Assembly: GCA_026388315.1 (NCBI GenBank)
Contig: JAPLKA010000100.1
Location: 1 to 61,434, forward strand
Direction: 5' to 3'
Source of the DNA: Pseudomonadota bacterium
Lineage (GTDB): Bacteria; Desulfobacterota; Syntrophorhabdia; Syntrophorhabdales; Syntrophorhabdaceae
Length of the DNA stretch: 61,434 nucleotides
The position numbers and the translations under genes were made by a program. The notes under the pieces are model-generated. The model ran no database searches. It had not been told where the DNA came from and was given only the letters and a program-made list of their open reading frames with translations. Within the stretch, counting starts at the first letter, position 1; every line of letters begins with the position of its first letter. This document shows, one piece after another, positions 27,206 to 33,775 of this stretch.

Positions 27206-28313
27206 TTTTGTGCTCCACGGTTTTGACGTGTTTTACGAAATGCTTGCCGAACGCCTTTGCTACCGGCACAGGAACCGCATTACCAATCTGACGAGCCATG
27301 GAATTGAGAGAACCAGTAAAAACAAAGCTATTCGGGAAACCCTGGAGCCTTGCAGCTTCTCTAACCGTGATTGCGCGGTCTTGCTCTGGGTGCCCGAACC
27401 TCCCGTTTGAATAACTGATGCAGCGAGTTGTAAGCCCTGGTGCGGGCTCATTCCATGCAAGCCGTGTATAGCAATCCGAATGTCCCTCGTACCGTTCTCC
27501 GTTCTCTTTCTTCGCATAGCATCTTGGCAAAAGCCTATCAGGCCAGTCTCGTCGCCCCTGAGGACCTGTATGTTCGATGCGCTCTAAATTTAATGCTGAT
27601 AGCTTTGCCGCACGGTGGTTGGGGTACTTCCGCTTGTCTGGATGCTCAGCGCCATGTGCCACTGGAGGAAAGCTTCCGATGGCATCTCGGACTGTGATAT
27701 ATGCCTTGGAAGTTTTCGGACCGTGTGTAAGCTCAGGCAAAGTTATCTCGCCCAACCTGCTCGCCATCAGCACCAAGCGTCTGCGAACCTGAGCCGCCCC
27801 GTAGTCTTGTGCTGTTATGACATCAAAAGCAACCGAGTATTTGTCTTTATTGAGTTGATCTACAAAAGCGGTGAAGGGTCCACCATCCTCAAGGGAAACA
27901 TTTTGTATACCTGGCACATTCTCAATAAAAATTAATTCGGGTAGACATGAATGAACAACGTCAGCAAAATAATTCAGCAGTCCACGTCTCTCATCCAAAG
28001 AAACTGCTTTTTTTGTATTAGTTTTCTGCTTGGTAAATGGTTGACACGGGGCACAACCACAGAAGAGTTTTATCTCTGTCTGGTTGCTGTAGCAAGCCTC
28101 TATCTGTTGAATATCTATCACTTCGATGGGTTCATTAATAACAGGGACCCCTGGGAAATTCTTTTGAAAAGTGCGTATGGCATCAGGGCACGAATCAACC
28201 GCCAATGCGTGCTGAATACCGGCCTGCCGGAACCCGACGCTCGTCCCACCACAACCGGAGAAGAAGTCGTAAACCCGGATGGGTGGTATTGTCGAATTAT
28301 GTTGTTTCTTCAC
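27192..28313 (-). CDS. dcm: DNA (cytosine-5) methyltransferase
   Basis: 373 residues from the GTG at 28313, chosen because AGGTGG lies just upstream. The frame is open to 28364, inside vsr. C5-methyltransferase motifs occur in order: I (VYDFFSGCGGTSVGF), IV (GCAPCQPF, catalytic C90), VI (FIENVPG, E131), VIII (QVRRRLVLMA), IX and X (RQIGNAVPVPVAKAFG). All catalytic residues are present. The target-recognition region lies at about residues 190-300 (motif VIII ends near 195), and its specificity cannot be read. It overlaps vsr by 17 bp and the ATPase gene by 14 bp, so it belongs to the same transcript. It marks host DNA and may be sensed by the GHKL protein. Confidence 0.96.
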   Translation of the reverse strand: MKKQHNSTIPPIRVYDFFSGCGGTSVGFRQAGIQHALAVDSCPDAIRTFQKNFPGVPVINEPIEVIDIQQIEACYSNQTEIKLFCGCAPCQPFTKQKTNTKKAVSLDERRGLLNYFADVVHSCLPELIFIENVPGIQNVSLEDGGPFTAFVDQLNKDKYSVAFDVITAQDYGAAQVRRRLVLMASRLGEITLPELTHGPKTSKAYITVRDAIGSFPPVAHGAEHPDKRKYPNHRAAKLSALNLERIEHTGPQGRRDWPDRLLPRCYAKKENGERYEGHSDCYTRLAWNEPAPGLTTRCISYSNGRFGHPEQDRAITVREAARLQGFPNSFVFTGSLNSMARQIGNAVPVPVAKAFGKHFVKHVKTVEHKNGKI

Positions 28314-28806
28314 AATCCACCTGTCTTTCCGGCTTAACTTTATGCAGCGGACCCGAAATCTCAAGGAAGCTTCTTTCTGATCTCAGGAACTTTCCTACAC
28401 GTATGCACACACTGTCAAGCGCTTTCTCGCGGTCAAGCCCAGGTCTACGCACGGAGCATTCCCACACAACCAGAACGCGCCAACCGTCATTGCAAAGCTC
28501 TATCAAAGCCTTAGCATCCCTGATTTTGTTGTTCTGAAGTTTTTCTTGCCACCACTCCATGCGATTTTCAGGAATGGTGGATCGAGCGCACCCATGATAG
28601 TGCCAGAAACATCCGTGAACAAAAATGATGGCTGAGTACTTGGGGAATACCATGTCAGGCTTTCCGGGCAAATGGCGGGCATGAAGACGATAACGGAAGC
28701 CCCGGGCAAAGAGGTTTCGACGGATCTCGGTTTCCAGCTTGGTATTTTTTCCCCGAACCGCCGACATCATGTTGCTTCGCGTCTGTTTGTCTACCGTATC
28801 AGTCAT
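28297..28806 (-). CDS. vsr: Vsr-type mismatch endonuclease
   Basis: 169 residues from the ATG at 28806 (MTDTVDKQTRSNMMSAVRG). Vsr hallmarks are all present: the N-terminal 'DKQTRSNMMSAVRGKNTK', E25, 'LPGKPDMVF' with catalytic D51, and 'FVHGCFWHYHGC' with H65 and H69 plus zinc-binding cysteines. Vsr nicks 5' of T:G mismatches that arise by deamination of 5-methylcytosine, so it normally pairs with a C5-methyltransferase, as here. Some relatives are the cutting subunit of a restriction system; with no other nuclease in this cassette that role is open. Upstream ATG codons at 28842 and 28887 lack support. Confidence 0.95.
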   Translation of the reverse strand: MTDTVDKQTRSNMMSAVRGKNTKLETEIRRNLFARGFRYRLHARHLPGKPDMVFPKYSAIIFVHGCFWHYHGCARSTIPENRMEWWQEKLQNNKIRDAKALIELCNDGWRVLVVWECSVRRPGLDREKALDSVCIRVGKFLRSERSFLEISGPLHKVKPERQVDCEETT

Positions 28807-28816
28807 TTTTTTTGCT

Positions 28817-28966
28817 CTACCTCGTCCGCTTGATATAACCATGGCGTTTGGCTTCCAGATAACCAAATTGGGATGGATTAAAATCATAAGAAAGTAGTTG
28901 CATCAATATTTCTCTCTCGATGATCGAAGGTCTTCTTCCTGATATTACAATAAACCAATACGCCAT
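28817..28966 (-). CDS. 49-aa protein heading the vsr-dcm cassette
   Basis: An ATG at 28966 follows a near-ideal AGGAGGGGTAGCA ribosome binding site. The 49-codon frame (MAYWFIVISGRRPSIIEREI..., ending YLEAKRHGYIKRTR) stops 10 bp before the vsr start. The product is mixed hydrophobic/basic with an Arg/Lys-rich C-terminus. I do not recognise it. Its ribosome binding site is stronger than that of vsr itself, so vsr may rely on translation through this ORF. It may be a leader peptide or a small component of the system. Confidence 0.55.
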   Translation of the reverse strand: MAYWFIVISGRRPSIIEREILMQLLSYDFNPSQFGYLEAKRHGYIKRTR

Positions 28967-29090
28967 TGCTACCCCTCCTGCACGATTGATTGCGCCCGAC
29001 GCATCTTCCTATCCTGAAACGTTGTTGGATAAATCATTTTCCTACTTTTGTAGACTGTTTGTAAATCATTTTTTGACAGAAAATTGAGGG

Positions 29091-29279
29091 TCATCCATTA
29101 GAGGGCATCCTGTCAAGAAATAAATCTTCTTTTGCTGCAAAAACCTGACGGTTTGCAGGAAGTCTGGAAAAATCAAAGAGATGTTCTTCGCTCATTTCAC
29201 TTGTCATTCTCCTCTCCGAAAGAGATGGGACACCCTTTACTATTTCAATAACTTTTCCCATTTCAGTTTTTTTAAGCAT
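29091..29279 (-). CDS. doubtful 62-aa ORF
   Basis: The minus-strand frame from ATG 29279 reads MLKKTEMGKVIEIVKG and ends FLDRMPSNG. Composition looks protein-like (Lys/Glu-rich, few rare codons), but there is no ribosome binding site and no family I recognise. It may be a gene remnant near the island edge. Confidence 0.25.
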   Translation of the reverse strand: MLKKTEMGKVIEIVKGVPSLSERRMTSEMSEEHLFDFSRLPANRQVFAAKEDLFLDRMPSNG

Positions 29280-29430
29280 TTCTGGCCGAAGGGATTTTTT
29301 GATGCATGGCGGACCACCGTGGGACGTGGGACGTCCGCTCCGCTCGGAAGTAGGACGTTCATTCGCCTTGTTCATCAGGGCATGGAGCGCCAAAAGCAGC
29401 AACTCCCCAAACCAACCATGTCATGCAGTA

Positions 29431-29559
29431 ATACCAATTCGGATTCGCTTAGAGAACGCGAAGACGAAGGGTTGCCAACCGGAGGTGTAGCAGCGCTACA
29501 TTGAGGATTGTGCGGCCCCGATGACGACAAAGTTACACTGAGTGAAAACGAATTGGTTT
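29431..29559. repeat. palindrome-ended repeat, copy 2
   Basis: It begins ATACCAATTCGGATTC and ends CGAATTGGTTT. It matches the reverse complement of 2476-2600 at both ends and in internal blocks (AGAACG, GATGACGAC, ACAAAGTTA), with a more diverged centre. It has no coding capacity and lies beside the 3' end of the DUF4143 ATPase gene. Confidence 0.65.
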
Positions 29560-29582
29560 TGAACCTGAAAGGATATTGCATG

Positions 29583-30716
29583 TTATAAAACAAAATCCAA
29601 ATAATTTTCCTGATTTATTATCGAAAATGTCGCATCCTTGTATTCGTTGAGCCAGGATTTTGGCTTTTTATGCTTCTTCAGTTGAGACCACTTGAACTCG
29701 TAGCCGAAGAGCTTACCATCCCGTTCTTCCAGGAAGTCCAGCTCCTGGCCATCGTAGGTACGCCAGAAATAAAACGAACCGTATAGGGACTGATAGGCAT
29801 ATTTTTTCATCCGCTCGGCAACGAGAAAGTTTTCCCAGAGCTGCCCTACATCGTTCCGGCTGTCAAGGGGATTAAACATGGCAATAATTGCATTGCGGAT
29901 CCCATTGTCCAGAAAATAGTATTTTGCTTTTGTAACAACCTCTTTGCGCAGATTCCTGCTAAACCCGCCGATACGCTTGATTACGAAAGCCTTTTCAAAT
30001 ATATCGAGATAGCGGCCTACAGTCTTTACATCGAGCTTCACCTGCGTGGCAATTTCATTGAGAGATACCTGGCTTCCTACCTGAAAAGCAATCAGCTTGA
30101 GCATGTCAAGGAGCACCCTGGACGCCTTGACTCTATCAAGGGCAAGTACATCTTTCAGGAGGTACGAGTTTACGAGTTCATCAAGGATATCTATTTTATC
30201 TTTCCGGTTTTTTGCCGTAATAACTTCAGGATAGGACCCATATACAAGATACTCTTCGAGCCGTTCTTTTAATTCATGACGGTTGTAGAGCGAGACGAGT
30301 TCCTGTTGTGCAATCGGATAAAGAACCACCGTATTTTTTCTTCCGGTTAAGGGTTCACCCACAGCACCGGCAAGATCAAAAGAGGACGAACCTGTGGCAA
30401 TAATGGAAATGTCGGGAACGTTATCGATAATGATTTTTAAACCCTTACCGACATTAGGGATGTTTTGTGCCTCATCAATCGCAATGAGATTGTAACCGGT
30501 GGCATATTCAAGAATCCGATTAAAATCCTGAGAGCCGAGAACCTGCTGCACCCTGATGTTATCACCGGAATCAACTTTAAACTTCAGGTTGGTTGTAGAC
30601 AAATAAGCATTCAAGAGAGTTGTTTTTCCAACTCGCCGCGGGCCATAAATAATAAGAGCCTTGCCTGGTCTTAACAAGTCGTTTATGCTGTATGAACGAG
30701 CTATCATAGAACTCAT
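29583..30716 (-). CDS. AAA ATPase with DUF4143 domain
   Basis: 377 residues. AAA_14 ATPase: Walker A GPRRVGKTTLL (residues 25-35), Walker B 'YNLIAIDEAQNI', sensor 'ISIIATGSSSFDLAG'. The C-terminal half is DUF4143 with a small winged-helix ('VSLNEIATQVKLDVKTVGRYL') and a PD-(D/E)xK-like end (DGQELDFLEERDGKLFGYEFKW), which resembles a restriction-nuclease fold. Such ATPases are widespread, mobile and of unclear function. A TATAAT box overlaps the first ATG, so the real start may be the ATG at 30707 (codon 4) on a leaderless mRNA. A 12-bp direct repeat upstream could be an operator. Confidence 0.88.
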   Translation of the reverse strand: MSSMIARSYSINDLLRPGKALIIYGPRRVGKTTLLNAYLSTTNLKFKVDSGDNIRVQQVLGSQDFNRILEYATGYNLIAIDEAQNIPNVGKGLKIIIDNVPDISIIATGSSSFDLAGAVGEPLTGRKNTVVLYPIAQQELVSLYNRHELKERLEEYLVYGSYPEVITAKNRKDKIDILDELVNSYLLKDVLALDRVKASRVLLDMLKLIAFQVGSQVSLNEIATQVKLDVKTVGRYLDIFEKAFVIKRIGGFSRNLRKEVVTKAKYYFLDNGIRNAIIAMFNPLDSRNDVGQLWENFLVAERMKKYAYQSLYGSFYFWRTYDGQELDFLEERDGKLFGYEFKWSQLKKHKKPKSWLNEYKDATFSIINQENYLDFVL

Positions 30717-30772
30717 TATAACTTAAATCCATAAATTAAACAAATTATTTGGAATGACACTCCATAAATTAA
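30715..30772 (-). promoter_or_regulatory. promoter and direct-repeat operator of the AAA ATPase gene
   Basis: On the minus strand: TTGTTT, 17 bp, TATAAT (30720-30715), then seven bases and ATG (30707), which fits a leaderless transcript. Two copies of TTAATTTATGGA (30772-30761 and 30739-30728), spaced 33 bp centre to centre (about three helical turns), flank and overlap the promoter. No ribosome binding site precedes either ATG. The repeats look like a binding site for a repressor, possibly the ATPase's own winged-helix domain. Confidence 0.5.
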
Positions 30773-31126
30773 TATTATTTCTCCACATTTTCCGTTAAAA
30801 AATAGCGATTTTTGATGAATGGCGCGAAGATAAGAACGAGGGCAGCGGAGCAGGGAGCGTAAGGTTTAAACCCAAATATGTTGTTAGGAAGGTGTCGGGG
30901 TATCCCGGAGCAAACCGTCGAGAGGCGAGGAAGCTTGGTCTTTTGCATAAGCAAAAGTTCCGAAGCCGAACGCGAGCGATTGAAGCCGCTGGAGCGGAAT
31001 GAGCGTGTTTGAGAGGGATGGTCCGACACCTATATGATTCTAATGATAAATCCGGGTTTAATTGCGAACACGGTGAGCAACAACAGCGTTCCGGCCATAC
31101 CTTTTCACATTTCGCAATTTCTTGCC
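30773..31126. other. intergenic region between the ATPase gene and xerD
   Basis: About 350 bp with moderate GC, including short inverted words (GTCTTTTGCATAAGCAAAAG near 30930) and no convincing frame. It probably contains the terminator of the housekeeping operon. A typical hairpin with T-tract was not found. Confidence 0.45.
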
Positions 31127-31987
31127 TTACCCTCTTGGATGAAATTTTTTATGAACCTCTTTAAGCCGTTTCTTGTCCACATGGGTATATATCTGCGTTG
31201 TTGAGATATCTTCATGTCCGAGCAGGATCTGAACTGACCTGAGATCTGCCCCCCCCTCAAGGATGTGTGTTGCAAAAGTATGCCTTATGGTGTGAGGAGA
31301 AACATGGAACTTCTCTATCATGAAGCTGTATTTTTTTATGAGCTTCCATATAGCCTGCCTCGTGAGCTTACCGCCTCTTCTGTTGGGGAATAAAAAAAGA
31401 CCTTTCGGTTTTTCTTTCTCCAGATATGCCATAATTGCCAGTTTCGAATATTCGCCGATGGGTACAACCCTTTCCTTTGACCTCTTGCCTGATGCAATGA
31501 GGAAGCCGCCTTCCAAGTTTACATCGCTCTTTTTAAGTTGGTTGAGTTCAGAGACCCTTAATCCTGTAGCATAGAGCAGTTCAAGTATCGTTTTATCTCT
31601 CAGGGAGGTTTTTGAACCTTCAGGCTGCTGGATAAGATCGACCATTTCCTGTTCACTCAAAACATCAGGTATGGGCGATTGATATTTCGGAATTTCAATA
31701 TCCTGGAGGGGATTGTGGGTGATTTTGCCATCGGCAACGAGGAAGTTGAAGAAACTCCTGATTGCCGAGAATGCCCTGACGATGCTCCGTGTTTTCTTGC
31801 CGGCTTCTTTTAAATGACCCATATATCTTTCAGCATTTTCTCGCTGGAACACATCAAGAGAGCTATCTTCAAGAAATTTTATAAAGTGGAGAATATCCCT
31901 GTTGTATGCTTCTATGGTATGTGGTGAGGCGCCGCGCTCAGCGGTTAGATAGCTTATGAAATTATCAAGGCAGGCATAAAGGTTCAT
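31127..31987 (-). CDS. xerD: XerD/XerC-type tyrosine recombinase
   Basis: 286 residues with an N-terminal SAM-like core-binding domain (residues 5-90) and a C-terminal catalytic domain. All catalytic residues are visible: R144 (TGLRVSEL), K168 (SGKRSKER), H232 and R235 (PHTIRHTFATHIL), H258 (LLGHEDISTTQIY) and nucleophile Y267. Length and motifs fit the chromosome-dimer resolvases. It closes the housekeeping operon, overlapping dut by 4 bp. XerD rather than XerC is inference from similarity of the C-terminal motif. Confidence 0.92.
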   Translation of the reverse strand: MNLYACLDNFISYLTAERGASPHTIEAYNRDILHFIKFLEDSSLDVFQRENAERYMGHLKEAGKKTRSIVRAFSAIRSFFNFLVADGKITHNPLQDIEIPKYQSPIPDVLSEQEMVDLIQQPEGSKTSLRDKTILELLYATGLRVSELNQLKKSDVNLEGGFLIASGKRSKERVVPIGEYSKLAIMAYLEKEKPKGLFLFPNRRGGKLTRQAIWKLIKKYSFMIEKFHVSPHTIRHTFATHILEGGADLRSVQILLGHEDISTTQIYTHVDKKRLKEVHKKFHPRG

Positions 31988-32475
31988 CGCATCCGGTTGA
32001 CTTCTTGCTTTCTTGCTTTCTTGCTTTCTGTATTATTCACCCCTGTTGACCCGAATCCCCCTTTTCCTCTCTCTGTCTCGGGCAGGGTTTCCACGGCCTC
32101 CCATATGCCCCTTACGATATTCTTGAATACCATCTGGGCAATTCTATCACCGTTTTTTACGATAAACTGTTCGTTTCCGAGGTTGATGAGGATTACCTTT
32201 ACTTCGCCCCTGTAATCACTGTCGATTGTCCCGGGCGTATTGAGGATTGTCACGCCATGTCTGAATGCAAGACCGCTCCTTGGTCTTATTTCCGCCTCAA
32301 ATCCATCGGGTATGCCAATATAAATACCTGTAGGAATCAGCGCCCTATCGCGGGGGCTCAATACAACGGGTTCATCCAGAAAAGCGACAAGGTCCATGCC
32401 GGCCGATGCAATGGTCTCATATGCAGGAAGCTGTGCCCCTTCCTTTTTTGAAATTAAAACCTTCAGTCTTTCCAT
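31984..32475 (-). CDS. dut: dUTP diphosphatase
   Basis: 163 residues, a standard trimeric dUTPase that hydrolyses dUTP to dUMP and pyrophosphate. The five motifs are present: 'AGMDLVA', 'PRSGLAFRHG', 'NTPGTIDSDYRGEVKVILIN' (substrate pocket, catalytic Asp), 'GDRIAQMVF' and the C-terminal 'GKGGFGSTG' that closes over the site. An extra 15-residue tail rich in Lys, Glu and Arg follows. The start overlaps the M16 protease gene by 13 bp and the stop overlaps xerD by 4 bp. Confidence 0.97.
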   Translation of the reverse strand: MERLKVLISKKEGAQLPAYETIASAGMDLVAFLDEPVVLSPRDRALIPTGIYIGIPDGFEAEIRPRSGLAFRHGVTILNTPGTIDSDYRGEVKVILINLGNEQFIVKNGDRIAQMVFKNIVRGIWEAVETLPETERGKGGFGSTGVNNTESKKARKQEVNRMR

Positions 32476-33722
32476 ATTTTTGAGACGTGTTCTTTATCTG
32501 TTTTGCCGAGAATCGTAAGCGGGATATCGCCGGGGTTTTTAAAAATTTCATTACTTATTTTATCAACATCGGATTTCTTTATATTATCTATTTCGTGTAA
32601 TGTTTCTTTCAGGGCTATGTAACCTCCAAAGTAAATCTCATTCTTTGCAAGCCTGCCCATCCTGGCCTCTGAGCTTTCCAGGGATATAAACAGATTTCCC
32701 TTAATATGCTCCTTTGAGAAGGCGATCTCGGCATCACTTATACCATGATCCCGTAACCTTACGATCTCTGCTTTGACAAGACCAAGGACTTCTTCGATAA
32801 ATTTCTCAGAGGTGGAAGTGGAGATTCCGAAGGTGCCTGTGTCATGGTAGCAATTCACATAGGAATATATGTTATATACAAGGCCCCTGTTTTCCCTTAT
32901 TTCCTGAAAGAGGTGTGAACTCATGCTTCCGCCGATAATGGCATTGAGTGCGTAGAGGCAATACCTCTTTCTATCCATCTGGCTTACACCGTCCGTGCCA
33001 AGGCAAAGATAGGTATGTTCAAGGTCTCTTTCGAAGACATCCAGGCTCTTATGGGGAACAGGTTTATCTAACAATTGTTTCTGTGCGCCAGGAGTTTTTA
33101 AATCGTGGAATAAGCCAATAATTTTATTAACGAAAGCATCATGATTAATCCTGCCTGTTGCAGTGATAATCATGCAGTCCGGAGAATAATAGGAATAAAA
33201 ATGTCCCAAAAGCCTGTCTTTTGTAAATTGTTCAATGTTTTCTTCTTTCCCGAGAATCGTCATGCCCAGCGAGTGATCTTTATAATACGATGCATTGAAC
33301 ATATCGTAAATATATTCCTCCGGATTATCCTCTACCATCTTGATTTCCTGGGCAATCACATCTTTTTCCTTCTCTATGTCTTCTTCATTGAAGAGCGAGT
33401 ATTTATACATGTCAGAGAGAACATCAAGGGCAAGGTCCGTATCCTTTCTCAGTACCCTTGCATATAAACAGGTGTATTCTTTTCCGGTGAAGGCATTTAT
33501 GGCGCCGCCAACGGCATCGATCTCCTTCGCAATATCAAATGCGGTTCTCTTCCGGGTTCCCTTGAAGAGCATATGCTCTATGAAATGTGATATGCCGTTA
33601 TTCGAGGGACTCTCGTACCTGCCGCCTGTTTTCCACCACAAGCCCAGTGATACGGTTGAAAAGTACGAGATAGATTCGGTTACAACAGTAATTCCGTTAT
33701 CAAGAACAGTTTTATTGTACAT
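32463..33722 (-). CDS. M16 family zinc peptidase
   Basis: 419 residues with an N-terminal M16 catalytic domain and C-terminal inactive half. The inverted zinc motif HFIEH (H46, E49, H50) and the distal Glu in 'EKDVIAQEIKMVEDNPEEY' are intact, so it should be active. This is the mitochondrial-processing-peptidase-like protease usually found between pnp and dut in this operon type (called pqqL/ymxG-like in annotations). No signal peptide, so it is cytoplasmic. It overlaps dut by 13 bp. Confidence 0.93.
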   Translation of the reverse strand: MYNKTVLDNGITVVTESISYFSTVSLGLWWKTGGRYESPSNNGISHFIEHMLFKGTRKRTAFDIAKEIDAVGGAINAFTGKEYTCLYARVLRKDTDLALDVLSDMYKYSLFNEEDIEKEKDVIAQEIKMVEDNPEEYIYDMFNASYYKDHSLGMTILGKEENIEQFTKDRLLGHFYSYYSPDCMIITATGRINHDAFVNKIIGLFHDLKTPGAQKQLLDKPVPHKSLDVFERDLEHTYLCLGTDGVSQMDRKRYCLYALNAIIGGSMSSHLFQEIRENRGLVYNIYSYVNCYHDTGTFGISTSTSEKFIEEVLGLVKAEIVRLRDHGISDAEIAFSKEHIKGNLFISLESSEARMGRLAKNEIYFGGYIALKETLHEIDNIKKSDVDKISNEIFKNPGDIPLTILGKTDKEHVSKIWKD

Positions 33723-33775
33723 TAACGATTATCATCCTTTTAAAGTAGCTTGAACTATGACACCGAAGAATACGC

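Larger units (their letters stand above)
28967..29582. other. intergenic region between the cassette and the DUF4143 ATPase gene
   Basis: 616 bp. It holds the presumed cassette promoter region (AT-rich 29000-29080; no clean -35/-10 pair chosen), a low-confidence 62-codon minus frame at 29091-29279, and the second copy of the palindrome-ended repeat at 29431-29559. Confidence 0.6.

Noticed and set aside
22636-28966. A classical type II restriction-modification pair
   Set aside because: No restriction endonuclease other than Vsr is visible; the two remaining large genes are ATPase and receiver proteins.
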